From contig CAJFCJ010000009.1 in the NCBI GenBank assembly GCA_904063045.1, positions 538,942 through 602,941 of the forward strand: a stretch of DNA of 64,000 nucleotides, given 5' to 3'. Below the pieces are notes generated by a model. The model searched no databases. It saw only the letters and a program-made list of their open reading frames with translations, and had not been told where the DNA came from. Every line of letters starts with the position of its first letter. Position 1 is the first letter of the stretch. Shown here piece after piece: positions 48,351 through 59,954 of the stretch. Made by a program: the position numbers and the translations under genes. This stretch comes from Dimorphilus gyrociliatus. Its lineage: Eukaryota > Annelida > Polychaeta > Dinophilidae.

Positions 48351-49760
48351 CTAGCTATCAATAAACTGAAGCTGCTGTAGGACGTGCTTAACGGAATGGG
48401 CAATCAACTGCTTATATTTGACTATTGTTAAATCTTTCTCAAAACCTGTTCTTAGCATATCGGAACAGGTTGCTGCATCAAATTTTTTGGTGCAGTTCCC
48501 CCTATAATGATGGGTGTATCCATAATTTTTCCAAGGTACTAGATTATTCTTAATGATGGGTTTCACTACACAATGCCATTGAATTAACTCTGCAAGATGA
48601 GAAGAAACAATCGACTTTGGTTGATTGTCTATTGGGCTACCAGATTTAGCGTATTTCTGAAAGTACAAGTAATTAGGTACATCATCATTTACAGGACCCA
48701 TATCTTCGAAGTGCCATGACGTCGGAAAGAGAAATCCAGGATTTTTCTTATCCTCATGTGCCAATCTTTTGACTACATCAACAATTGATAAACCTTCTGT
48801 TGGTAGTATCATTTCATCAAGATCAATTATCATGAAGAATTTATACTGTTTGTAATGCCTATACAAACAATCATTTAATGATAAAATGTAAAGATGCTGC
48901 ATTAAAGAGTAGTTTTCAACATTATCCGGATTGTATGAAAACTCTGATATCCTCATTAGAGCATTTGTAAATGGAAAGTATGTGACTTCAATGTCTTTTT
49001 GATAATAATCAAAAACATACCTAGATGAAACGTGTAAGCCACTGTCGTAGATGAAAAATTTCTCAACCCCCACCGCTTTAAGAGTTTCAATCCATTCAAC
49101 TAATCTCTCAGGGGGGAATTCGCCGTGTAAGCATTTTATACAAACTGCCAAGTCTTTTTGACCTTCAGCAGGGTCAGGCTTTTCAGCTTTCTCAATGGGC
49201 ATCTGAACTACATAAACTTCGCTCGTTTCTGTGACCATTTCAAGTTGAACCTTGTCAACTTCTTGAGTTATATTACATTCAACTTCAACTGAATATGCTA
49301 AGCCCCACGCTGGCCAAGTTTCAATCACGAATCTCTTCCCCTGAACTCGGCTCTCTTCTTGACCTACTTCAAGAATACAATAATAGTTAACCTCTAAGTA
49401 AAGTGAATCCTTTCTTTGAATTCCGAAAATTCTTAGCCTTCTAAAATTTTCACGATCATCAAAAAAGGCTGCATGAAAATAAAGATTTAAAGGTTTAACG
49501 ACATGCATAACTCTTCTATCCGAAGTTCCCATAATTAACTTAGTTATTAAATTTTGATTTAGAAGAGATGTTGTCGATAATATATTATTGAAGGTAGATA
49601 TTCCTACAATAACACCAGTAACTGTTAGTGTTGTTAAAAACGCTATCAACTTCAATCGTTTCATCATCAATTTCACAAATAATCCTAGAATTTTCCTCTT
49701 ACGATCAAATTTAGTACACTGCATGATCTTAAAGCTTAAACTCAAAAGATGTTGATTCAA
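48351..49760 (-). CDS. GT92-family glycosyltransferase, copy B
   Basis: An intronless 469-residue frame. One hydrophobic segment (about 34-55, LIAFLTTLTVTGVIVGIST) gives a type II Golgi membrane protein. It shares with the gene at 16456-17793 the whole catalytic layout: FFIYDSGLHVSSRYVFDYY, MIIDLDEMILPTEG, TSWHFEDMG, DNQPKSIV and GYTHHYRGNC, and a similar stem with VMH and ESLYL/DSLYL segments. The DxD-like DLDE is intact, so both copies look catalytically competent. The first ATG precedes the hydrophobic anchor by about 30 residues; internal ATGs (residues 13 and 32) could serve too. Substrate is unknown. Confidence 0.88.
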   Translation of the reverse strand: MNQHLLSLSFKIMQCTKFDRKRKILGLFVKLMMKRLKLIAFLTTLTVTGVIVGISTFNNILSTTSLLNQNLITKLIMGTSDRRVMHVVKPLNLYFHAAFFDDRENFRRLRIFGIQRKDSLYLEVNYYCILEVGQEESRVQGKRFVIETWPAWGLAYSVEVECNITQEVDKVQLEMVTETSEVYVVQMPIEKAEKPDPAEGQKDLAVCIKCLHGEFPPERLVEWIETLKAVGVEKFFIYDSGLHVSSRYVFDYYQKDIEVTYFPFTNALMRISEFSYNPDNVENYSLMQHLYILSLNDCLYRHYKQYKFFMIIDLDEMILPTEGLSIVDVVKRLAHEDKKNPGFLFPTSWHFEDMGPVNDDVPNYLYFQKYAKSGSPIDNQPKSIVSSHLAELIQWHCVVKPIIKNNLVPWKNYGYTHHYRGNCTKKFDAATCSDMLRTGFEKDLTIVKYKQLIAHSVKHVLQQLQFIDS

Positions 49761-50139
49761 AAATATACGTATATTTACCCTTTTATACTATCGCATTCAA
49801 TAAAATGACTAACAGTTCGCTTCGTGTCTTGTCTTGCTGGTTCAGAAGAATGACTATAGTCTGAGAAAGTGGCCTATTTCCACGTTTCCCCTCTTCCTGA
49901 CCTCTTTCTCTGTTATGACTTCATTCTTAATGTTATTTTTACGTTTTTTTTATTATGTTATATTTCTAAATGGATTTAGTCTTAGTGCTTTCTTATTTTT
50001 ATTAAATAGGCCATAAATCATGATTTTTTTTGGCATATTTGTAATACAATTTATTCATGTGTTACCAGTTTTTATCACAGTTATTGTGCAGAATAAAAGG
50101 AGAAGGGATATTTTTCTTTAAGTTATATTATAGCCTTTT
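49761..50139. other. intergenic, 379 bp
   Basis: Promoter side of GT92 copy B and 3' side of paladin, both on the - strand. AT-rich, nothing distinctive seen. Confidence 0.5.
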
Positions 50140-53100
50140 CTATGCAAGGTGATTGTAGTGGGGAATTATTTTTCGACTATTAAAACGCCATCTATTGCGT
50201 CTTGTTGAGTACTTGTCCCAAGTAGGTGTTTCATAATCATTTATCATCAAATTGTCAAGAATATCATAAACGCCGGATTTGGCGGCCACCTGTAACAACA
50301 AACGGCATAAAAAATGAATTTAATTACTTCTCTTCCCTGATAAAAGGAAGCGGGAGAGTAAAAAAATTTTTGACAAAAAGCTTACGTCAGACATCCAATT
50401 TTCAAAAGAGGTTTTCCATTTGAAGCGTCGTTCGCAATGCAAGTATGCATTGAAAAGAATCAGGTACATATATCTTTCTAAATGTTTAAGACTTCGAACA
50501 TATAACCGCTCTTTATCTTCTTCGCTTTTCGCTCCTTTGATCTGTAATACCGTTAACTTAGAAAACTGAGCAATTATAAGAAAAAACTTGGAAAACACAA
50601 TGCGCACCTTTTTAATCACAAAGAATATCACCTCCCTCATGTGGTAATGCATTGGAGTCATTGTATCGCTGCAGCTATCCAGAACAAAGTCAACTTCCCT
50701 TTTCATCTGATGGCCGTTGGGTATTTTGCGTAAAAGTTCCTGAACTACCTGTAAAAAGGAGAAAAATAGCTGACTAAAGAAATATAATTAGAAAATATGT
50801 ACTCGTTCTATCCTTACTTTATAATTTCCTTTTGTTAAATGAGCCCAGGGAATCGATACCCGCTCCTCCTCCCCGGGTTTTGTGCCGTAGGGGAATCCTC
50901 TTTTATGACAAACGATTAAACAAGTTATTGCCATTGCAGTTGTTGTTCTCCCCTTACCAGTTCGACATTGGAGTACAACAGCTGGTCCATCTTCATCTGT
51001 TGAAAATTCCTCATGGCTATTAACAGTTGTTAAAAGAAAATCAAAATCCTGTTCCCTTGGAGAGCAATAATCTCGAATTGGTGCTCGATAGTAAGCTAAG
51101 TCATCCCTACTAAACATTTCCGCCACTTGTCTTGGAGTTTTGACATCTGCAAAAGTTTTTTCCAAGCTGGGCTTTTTAATATCGTCAACAACTCGCACGG
51201 TTTTGGCTTGTTCAATCGTTTTTTTAAGGCTCATTTCTATCTCTTCCATAAATGTTCCAGTTGAATTTTTAATATCAACAGGTTCGTGTAAATTTTCTGG
51301 ATTGCGCCATGAATAGGTTTTTCCATCGCATTCAACAATAGGATCTTCTCTTAGATTTATTAATAAAACTTTAGGATGTTTATATTTATCCCCCTTTAGA
51401 ATACTGATAATTTGCTTTAATCCTTTGTGCGTACATTGTCCGCTCCCATATATAGGAAATCTTTGCAGTTTACGAACGTTTGGAGTAAAAAACTCACCTT
51501 CAGCACCTAACACATCTAAGCCAATGTAGTTGTCGCTCAGCAAAACTCGTTTATGATTCTCAATCACAGTTGGAGGCACTAACTTCTCCCTTATATCGAT
51601 ACTGTTGAGAATTTCATATAACCTAGACTGGCGTCTAGTCCACCTACTAAAAGATTCGCCAAATTGCCATCTATATTGACTATGAAGGTAGGCGTTAAAA
51701 ATTAGCACGAAGAGGTACCTTTCCAAATGGTATAAAGCAATATTAATTGCTTCTTCTGAAGTATTCAATGTTGAAGCTGCTTCAGCAGCATTTTTCAAAT
51801 TGTATAATTTGCTACATGTTCCAAGTGCCCAATCAACTTCATCTTTAACTCTCTGACCATTCGGAAGAACATCGACGAGTTGCTGTATATGCCAATAGTT
51901 GTCGTTTGAAGTTTTCTCCTTTGGAAACTTTAATGGAAATCCTGTTTTATGAGAAATAAGTAAAACAGCCAATATCTTTCCAAGTGTAGACCGATCGGAA
52001 CCAGTCCAGCAGGTGAATAGGATTGCAGGTGATTTCGAAGAAGAAGAAGCATCAAAGAAATTAGGGATTGTCTAAAATAAATTATTGATAAAAATCTATC
52101 GACCAAATGATATACAATAACAACACAAATAAGAGTTGAAAGAGAATATATGTAAAAAAATAGGGATAAAAAGAAACTCACTCGAAAAATATCGAGAAAA
52201 GAATCGATACTTGATTCTTTTGGAAACCCGATCACAGGAAAAGCAAGTCTTATATATCTATACAATAAAATTTTGAACAAGTTAATTGAAAGGCGTACAA
52301 AAGCATTCTTCACCTACCGAACTTGCCCTCTTTTATTGTTAAAAGTATGATCTGCATAGATTTCATCTGTAGTATATAAATCATCCTCGTAGGCGACCCT
52401 GCTAACCTTTTGATGGCTCTTTTCTAAATCGGTAGTTTTATCATAAAAGAAGAAAGTGTTATCTTCTCTTAAACTCGCTAAGTCAATCACCTGACAGGAA
52501 AAAAGCGGGGTTAGTCGATAAATTACATTCGCTATCATGTTTGCATGATTTAAAGTAACAGGGTAAATAGCATCGATTATAAGCTAATATTACACACCTC
52601 TTTCCTTATAGAATGTTCATCATCAACTGACAAATATGAAAGGCAATCTGTCGGCTTATCAAAACGTCTCATTGAATAGGGTATTGCGTCCTTCCCATTC
52701 TTTAAAAACAATATTGGCTCTGTCCTGAGATTTATGAGCAGGAGATCATCTAGATTATTATCTTTACGAATGTGATTGAGAATCTTTCGTAAACCCTGTT
52801 TTGTTGGCTGACCAGAAGAGTAAATGGGATAATCAAGATCCACTTTTAAGAAATTGGGAGATAGTAATTCTTTCATCGTATCACATTCGTCAATATTGTC
52901 CTGGATATCTCGCACCATAAAATAAAGGTTCTGTGAAATTATTGAGTAAAATAATTAAGTAGACGTCTCCTTTTATCCACCATTTAACTACTCTTACCTT
53001 GATCAAAGCATGTTCGTTCAGATTATCAGCAATTTTAGCAAAAACGAGTGGTTCTTTGAAGTCGGTTACATGCTGAAATTCCTCTCTACAATTCTTTATA

Positions 53101-53357
53101 ACAATGGGTGCCACTTGGCTTGTCCGGATCAAAGTTGTATTTTTACCATCGTTATCGAAACCTTTGTATCAAGTTGTTGAATTAGAAGTAAATGCAACAA
53201 ATACGAGAAGAAAACATTCAATTTAGAAACACTTACTTTTTGGCTTTGTCAAATGTACGTTCCTATTGGAGTTTGTACTGATATTACTACTTAGGGGTCT
53301 GTCAGTCGTCTTTTCAATTGTAAGCCCGCTTTCGGGCGAACTGGCCGCACTACCCAT
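50140..53357 (-). CDS. PALD1: paladin (phosphatase-domain-containing protein)
   Basis: Nine exons, 53357-53237, 53161-52998, 52930-52598, 52490-52318, 52257-52182, 52071-50818, 50748-50608, 50541-50386 and 50289-50140, encode 855 residues; the human protein has about 856. Paladin is a cytosolic membrane-associated protein with PTP-like CX5R loops and reported phosphoinositide phosphatase activity. It starts MGSAASS, a likely N-myristoylation site, as in vertebrates. Two CX5R loops are intact: CWTGSDR (from residue 310) and CRTGKGR (from residue 658). Family segments include APIVIKNCREEFQ, PIYGSGQ, LLINLREDPIVECDG, HYHMREVIFF and LERYMYLILFNAYLH (twice in related form). Every junction is supported by frame and by the vertebrate order. 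Confidence 0.95.
50185..50193 (-). promoter_or_regulatory. AGATGGCGT match inside PALD1 coding sequence
   Basis: It encodes part of RNRWRF in the last paladin exon. Listed for completeness; coding constraint alone may explain it. Confidence 0.15.
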
Positions 53358-55189
53358 TTAAAAGAGATGTTTCTTATAGAAAAAAAAGATTACGGTATTT
53401 CGGATTGAAGCCTCTGAGACGGTTAAGAGAAACTACAAACCTTTTCCAATCTATTCGCCAGACGGCTATGAGCTCACATGATCCTATAGTTTCGGTTTTT
53501 TTTATAATCAGGTGTCGATAGTGCAACTGACGACAGGCGTTTGCGACGTAAGATATATAAAATGCATTGATTGTACGTTACCTAGGTAACGCTTCTAATA
53601 TAAAATACACAATTCTATTGTTGAAAATGCTCCTTTTTTCTCCCTCCACGTAATCTGTTGATAGCATGAAATAATTTACTTTAAGAAATATCTTGCGTGT
53701 TGTCTGATAATTGATTAAGGAAAGGTAATAATATTTTACTAATAAAAGTATTAACTTTTTCTTCTTGCTCTCTCTTTGCCTAGATGAAAAATAGATGAGT
53801 AAGATAAAAAAGACAAAGAGACTTTTTAAAAATCCTATATATAGTATGTATAGCAGTAAATACTGTCTATGTATACGTATATACTACATGTATAACAATA
53901 ATATAAGCAAATATTTTAATCATTCATAGATGTCTGTTTATAAGTGATTTTTTTTTCCCTTTGTATAAAAGACAACTAATTTGCCTTTTTTTTTCTTTTA
54001 CATTAGAAATACAATACGAAATGTAACGTATTGTACGAGTTTACAGATAAAGGGGTTAAATCGCCATTTACACGTCACAAGATCTACTTTCTTCTCTTCG
54101 TTTTTCTTTAAGTGAAAAGAAAATCTCTTAAAATAAAAATTTCCTTCTCTTCTTTTATTGTAGAAAAAAAAAATTCGACTTAGGCTGAAATTCTTTTCAT
54201 TTTTATGCTTTTTTTAACAGCAAATGGAGAGTACTTGATTATTTGATTGAAAGCAAAAAGGGCTGCTGTTAACTATTTGTTCCTGAGATTGAATTGACAT
54301 CTACCTCGTAATCTTATTATTTAGACTATTACAAAGAAATCTATTGATCATCTTTCTACCAAGATGCTTATTTACAGATGAATACAATATGGCTTTTACA
54401 CTTGCGTTAGTCTGAGTGTGTGTACACAGCTAGTGCTTATGAACTATATGCAGAGGGCGCAACCATACGGAAAAAGTAGCGTTATTCGATATATTTGCCT
54501 ATGTAAATAAATAAATAGTGTTTCTTTTATATAAAGTTTTAGCTTCTTTATTATTTTTGTCTTATAATCAGAGTGTTGAGTGATAGGTAAATTTCTGATA
54601 ATAAAAATATCTCTCTTCAATTTTCGTTGGTTCTTTGATTTCGACTTAACTTTTGTGTTTCACATTAGCTGTTTGTAGTTGATATGTAACTAAATGATCA
54701 AAGGAATTCAATGAGACAGATATCAATGTTCTATATACGCTTTCATCATAAATAGAAATACATTTTTCTTTATATTCATATAAATAACTTGTGTATTATA
54801 TATATATTTAAAAAAAAATTTTGGTTCATTTCATTATAGCACCACTCTCGAGAAATCTCACTGTACAAAATAAAAAACAAAAAAGAACAAGAAGCAAGTT
54901 GTAGAGTTGTTTGTTTTAAATTAACATTTACAAAGTTATGGAACATTTGTAAAAATTTTGAAAGGAAAAAAAAGGCACTTGTTGATTCTTTGATATATAA
55001 AAAATACGAAGGCGATTGTGTAATATCGCCCAAGAAACAAAACGTTCGCAGGGAGACCACTGGACCATAAAACGGCGGAATGGAGGAGCGAAAATAAAAC
55101 AACTTTTACTCGCACATATTATATATCAGGCGAGCGTTTGTTTATTCTATTTGTCAGATGCGCTTGTTGATATTGTGCGCACGCATTCC
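53358..55189. other. intergenic, 1.8 kb
   Basis: The paladin promoter at left, with a possible GC-richer patch around 53460-53560. The rest is AT-rich with short TA arrays and the 3' flank of the next - strand gene. No further gene recognised. Confidence 0.5.
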
Positions 55190-56281
55190 TTAGGGAGACC
55201 GCTTAACTCTATAGTAGTTATCAAAAGTCCTGGACCCGCCTCTTGGTCCGAGACGGTGAACAGCGGCTGGAGGTGACGAGTTTGACGAGGAGGATGGTAA
55301 TGGCGACGAGGTGAATAACGGACGGTTCGTTGTTGCCTCTGAAGAACTATAGCTGAACTTTCTTCTCGTTTCTTTCTCCGAAGAAATGTCGACTTCAGCA
55401 CGTTCTTTAACGGAGGTATTGCCACTGCTATCCACTAAACAAACATTCCGCCTTAAAGATGGTGGAAACTCGCCCGTATCTGCGGGGGGTTTTATTCTAA
55501 AGGGTCTGGAGTAAATGGGTTGTTGATCAGAATTATGATTTGAACCATTCCTGCTGGGTGGTAAAATATTGATATCTACATTATCCGCACTTTGATAATG
55601 AGTAATTGGGTCGTAGAAAAACGGTGATGGTGATCTTCTAACTGTTGACGGTTTAAAAAACCGATTTCGCCCAAGTTTTCTTTTATAACGTTTCTTTTGG
55701 CGGCTAAGACGGATGAGAAGGGTTAAGAGGAGAACTATGATGGCAGCAAATAAAGCAAGGATAACGTAAAGGATTAACCTTTCTTTATTGTCTGTTGAGT
55801 TGAAAAATGAGAAAATAATTAGTAACTTTTTAAGTCCTATTCAGTTCTTTTATCTACTTTCTACTTACCTCCAACGGTTACGTAATTGGAGAACTCTCGT
55901 ACGTCGGAGAGCATTTTAATTAAATTCGGGCGTTAGTAGGTGTATACCTTTTTTAAGCGTGTGTATGTGTACCGTGTCTGAGTCTGTGTCTGTGTGTGAG
56001 TGTGTGTGTATGTGGGTGTGTGTATATATATATATACATATGAGTGAGTGAGCGTGAGCACACTTGCATGCCCTAATGAATATTCATGTATAAAAGTATA
56101 TACGTTTATATGCGTATGCACGTGAACTTTAGTGGTCCGTCTATCTCAAAATATATAGCAACAATGGCGCTCTATGTCTTGTTTACTCACCTTCCAAAAA
56201 TCGCACAGTATCTAACCAATCGGCCACAAATCCCATGTACGGATGCAATGTGGAATTTGCCATAATACGTCCGACTGGCAT
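55190..56281 (-). CDS. single-pass membrane protein with two alternative first exons, family unknown
   Basis: A common exon (55791-55190, 200 codons with stop) begins in phase 1. Two upstream exons end in phase-1 donors that fit it: exon 1a, 56281-56191 (ATGs at 56281 and 56263, MANSTLHPYMGFVADW), and exon 1b, 55914-55869 (MLSDVREFSNYVTVG). Exon 1b has an in-frame stop upstream and no usable acceptor, so it looks like an alternative start, not an internal exon. Isoforms are about 215-230 residues. The common part has one TM helix (YVILALFAAIIVLLLTLLI) near the N-terminus followed by a basic juxtamembrane run (RQKKRYKRK) and a long Ser/Pro/Arg-rich cytoplasmic tail. Exon 1a adds an N-glycosylation site (NST). 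Topology recalls KCNE-type subunits, but sequence similarity is weak. Not assigned. Confidence 0.65.
55965..56050. repeat. TG/TA-rich simple repeat
   Basis: (TG)n and GTGTGTGA-type repeat running into (TA)n, inside the intron upstream of exon 1b. Confidence 0.8.
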
Positions 56282-57164
56282 AACAGGGCGGCCTGAACTT
56301 TCTTTTCTGTGTCCTTTATTCCTAAAGGAAGCCGCCCTTGCCAATAGTCTTGTTTTTCTTCGGACCTTCTCTCTATCTAATCCTTTCCCTTCTTTCTTTC
56401 TCTCTCTGTCTCTCACTCTACCAGTATACACACTAGCTAGCGCTACAGTCCCTTTAAAAAAAGAAGAGTAGCGATTGCCGCGCCACCTCAACCTCAAATA
56501 AACTTGGCAGAGAAATTGGAAAATCTGCGAATCATACTTTTCCCGCCTTTAGCCGGTAGTTTCGGGAAAATATGTACTAAACGTACTAAAGAAAGAAAAA
56601 TATCCATTCGTATCATATAAAGTATAAATCTGCAGCTGATTTCCAGACCAAGTATATTCCGACAAGGCCCGCCGGCATGTTTATAGCACGCAGTTAAACG
56701 TGTATAAAAGTGGGGATATACGAGCGGAATAGTTAATTGATTCGCCTTTTTTTCCTACCGATCCTTTTTTAACAGCTTGTACTATTTTTATATAAATATC
56801 ATATAAAATATTATAAAGAACCGGCCTAACTTTGCTTTGCATTACAGGCTCTGTGCCAAAATATCAACAAGGAAAAAAGTATGCACTTGGGCCTATGGTC
56901 GCCATTTCTGCTAATCGTTCTAGCGTTTTTAAGAACCTATTAAGAGGAACCGTGGTGCGACACTTGATAACGATTGCCAGTAGGAAAAGGCGGGCACTTT
57001 GCCAAGTGGAAGAACAAAGAAAAAAGGCGGCAAAGGAACGAATAATCTGCAGATGGCGCGATCGTTGTTTGTTGTAGCCGAAGACGGGGTTAGCTGCCCT
57101 GTTGAACAATGAACGCTACGCGATTCGATTTACAACTTATCTTTTTTGAGATAAAGGGAAAGTA
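56282..57164. other. divergent intergenic region, 883 bp
   Basis: Between two head-to-head unknown genes. It has a CT-rich patch (about 56390-56420), an apparent acceptor TTACAG near 56848 that may belong to a 5' UTR intron of the + strand gene, and AGATGGCGC at 57051. An open frame on the - strand continues upstream of exon 1a (to 56497) but is Arg/Lys-rich and probably 5' UTR. Confidence 0.45.
57051..57059 (+). promoter_or_regulatory. AGATGGCGC site
   Basis: Exact copy of the recurrent nonamer, about 110 bp before the ATG of the + strand gene. Confidence 0.4.
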
Positions 57165-58433
57165 ATGACAACCAGATGTACCACGAATGATCATTCAGCA
57201 TCGACGCAAAGACCTGTTAGGAGAGATCAAGTTCTGGCTAATCAACCACCCATTACTAGGGCTAGATATTTGAATATTATGGAGTCTTCACGTCCTGGCA
57301 GGAGAACAACTGCCCGATCTGCAAGTGAGAATCAATCAAGAGTTAGAATAGCTTCAAATTCGACAAGTCGACGAGAACGAAATGGAGAATCGACAAATCG
57401 TGTCACCGCTAGGCAACAATCAGACAATCCTGTTATCCTTGACGTTCAAATAGCTCAAAGTTCTCTGGAAAGGCATCAGCACATCCTTAGAGACGCCATC
57501 TTACAAAATACTCTCAGTGTTTCCGTTACCCCTAGTCCCGCATCGAACTCGGTTGTTCCGAATTTAGCCAATACTTCCGTCAACATTAATCAAACGACTG
57601 TCACCGAACCGACAGATACTTTGCCAGATATTATAAGTTCTAACTCCATGCGACGACCATCAATATCAATTGTCCATTCGTCGAGGACCGATGATAATCA
57701 GAACTTAGAGCGAGATTGCTCGGAATGCTGCGTTAGTTTAATTATTCTTTTTATAAGAGATTATTTTTTTCATTGAATATTTAATAATTAATCGTCTTTC
57801 TCCTTTAATCAGTTCTCATGTGTTACACTGGCAACTAGTCTGCGTTGGGTTTTAATAGGTTTGGCAATGTTTGGTGTTTGTTGTGTGGCGGCGGGAATTG
57901 TCCTAGGAAGTCTTCATGTGACTCTAAAGGAACAAAGTTTTCTAACACTATCTCTAATGTTTATAGGCCTAGGAATATTATTGGTTATTATTGTTGGTTT
58001 TGGTTGGAGGTGTTCAACAAATAGAGAAGAGCCTTGCCACGCGCTATTCGGATTAGGGGATTATGCAACCCCTGGTGGTCGCAGACGAAGGATGACCAGT
58101 AGGCCTGAAAGAAATCGTGGAGGCGGTAGTTTGCCCTCTAGGAGGCCTCATTTAGCACCGCCTACATACGAACAATCCCAGCTAGATCACATAGTTACTC
58201 AGATCCGCCTAGGGCAAACAGACCAAAGTCTCCCGTCGACGGCTCCACCTAGCTATAGGTCTAGAGTTTCGACTAGGCCACAAATAGTCACCAATCGATC
58301 GAATCCACCCAGTTATAGGTCAAGACAAAGTACAATTGAACGACCTTCCATCTTTACGACGACAACTGATGAGGCCCTTCGTCAGTTAGATGTTGTTATC
58401 GCAAGTCACGGCGTGCCAGATACGGCTTTGTAA
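57165..58433 (+). CDS. two-pass membrane protein with three PPxY motifs, family unknown
   Basis: Two exons, 57165-57731 and 57813-58433, encode 395 residues. The N-terminal 190 are Ser/Thr/Asn/Arg-rich and disordered. Two TM helices follow close together (about 201-223, VLIGLAMFGVCCVAAGIVL, and about 230-252, LTLSLMFIGLGILLVIIVG), so both ends should face the cytosol. The C-terminal tail holds APPTYEQ, then APPSYRS and NPPSYRS; the last two lie in a repeated PPSYRSRxST unit. PPxY motifs bind WW domains, most often of NEDD4-type ubiquitin ligases, so an adaptor role is possible by inference. I do not recognise the family. The stop codon overlaps an AATAAA (58433-58438). Confidence 0.7.
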
Positions 58434-58438
58434 ATAAA
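58433..58438 (+). terminator. polyadenylation signal overlapping the stop codon
   Basis: TAAATAAA puts AATAAA one base into the stop codon. A further AATAAA at about 58563 would allow a longer 3' UTR. Confidence 0.35.
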
Positions 58439-58576
58439 AGGCCGAAATAACAGCATTTTATTTTATGATTTACATAATCTCTCTTCTTCCAAGTTTTATA
58501 TGCATAGATCATATATTCAGTATTATTTTCAGTTTTTTTTTCTCTGTTTTAAACCTTAGTTCAATAAAATAACAAC

Positions 58577-58585
58577 AGATGGCGC
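58577..58585 (+). promoter_or_regulatory. AGATGGCGC site at a small inverted repeat
   Basis: Exact nonamer. The overlapping CAACAGAT (58573-58580) is repeated inverted as ATCTGTTG at 58603-58610. Confidence 0.4.
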
Positions 58586-59598
58586 TTTAACAAAAGAACG
58601 ACATCTGTTGAAAAAGTTCCTATACTCATATAACGTAGTCAAGTTTGTAGATTGTACATAAAGAGAGTAAGTAAATACAACAAAAAAAATAAAAATCTGT
58701 ATAAATAGGTATAATAACACATAATAATATAAATGAGAAACTTATGAAATATGGGTGCAAGACGAAATTGAAATAAAAGAGGTACTGCTCGAAATAAACT
58801 CTATATGACGCAAAAACCGTCCTTTTAATTGAGTATGATCAAAGTTGAGCGTTATAAAAGTTAGCGAGTTCAACAAACAATACACTACTCCTTCGCACTT
58901 GCTGGCGTAAGTATTAAGTGTAACTAAGCAGAAAAGAGAAGGAAAATTTAGTGTCAATTGTATCAACGGGCCGACTGTATCCTAGATAAATTCTATTTAC
59001 TGTTTTCAATCAACTGAGAATATTAGTGTCTATGAGGTTCCATAAGCGTAATTTGTTCTCAATTGAATGCTGTCTAACGGTCTAATTCACTTTTAGGCGG
59101 CGTCGCGCTTCTTACTCTTTCAACTTTCCTTCTCGAGTGACGTCCGTCTAATAAGCATAATGGAATTGAGTGGGTGACGAGTGTTTGCGTCGGCTTCCTA
59201 TGTCTATATTGTCTATGTACGACTATTATATATTAGATGCATTATCCACTGTTCAAAGGGATATACTGAGGATATATAAATATATGTATAGATATATATA
59301 TATATAAGCATATTAATAAATTAAAAACTTTATACGTTTAATTGAATGACTTGGAGAAATTTGAGACGATATTAATTTAAGAACAGAACGTAAGATGAGA
59401 AGAGAAAATGGAAGGTAAAACTAACACAGTACATACGTATACAGGGCACGTCAGAAAGTAATTGTAATCTGCAAATCTCCAATGCTAATCGCATCTTGTC
59501 ATGGCCTAACTGCATTACGGCGCATAATCTACGTTACTTTCCGTCTGGCGCGGCCATCAATTATTTAGCGCCACGCTTCTCGACTCTTCCCGTCACCG

Positions 59599-59599
59599 A

Positions 59600-59632
<33 letters not shown>
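59599..59632. repeat. (AAT)n trinucleotide repeat
   Basis: About 11 AAT units; the source of a poly-Ile open frame. Confidence 0.9.
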
Positions 59633-59944
59633 GAAACCCCTTAAGCTTTCCACTTTCTTGATCAAAAGGAAAATACAGGAATATAAAACTCATGGCCCTT
59701 ATTATTATTATTTGTTGAACCTAATACGACGCCGACTAGTTGAGTTGGGATAAAGGCAGAAGGGGTATGGAAGAGGCTAGGATAAAGCGACTTTGAACGT
59801 AACGTATCTTTCAATAATACAAGATGTAGTGGGTATCTTAAGAGGTCTTCATATAATACAAGAAGCCCAAATGACTACTGTTCGTCCGTTCTTCATCTTT
59901 TTCGCGTTTAGTTTTCTTATTTTTCTAGTCCCTCCCATCATGTC

Positions 59945-59954
59945 GTCACGTGAT
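59945..59954 (+). promoter_or_regulatory. GTCACGTGAT E-box
   Basis: One base from the GTCACGTGAC palindromes at 12964 and 14602. No nearby start codon is evident. Confidence 0.25.

Noticed and set aside
56282-56497. N-terminal extension of the single-pass protein (Arg/Lys-rich)
   Set aside because: Composition and CT-rich DNA look like 5' UTR; MANSTL or MPVGRI is the more natural start. Not excluded.
56832-57077. 81-residue frame upstream of the PPxY gene
   Set aside because: No family, no clear splice to the next exon; may be a 5' UTR exon.
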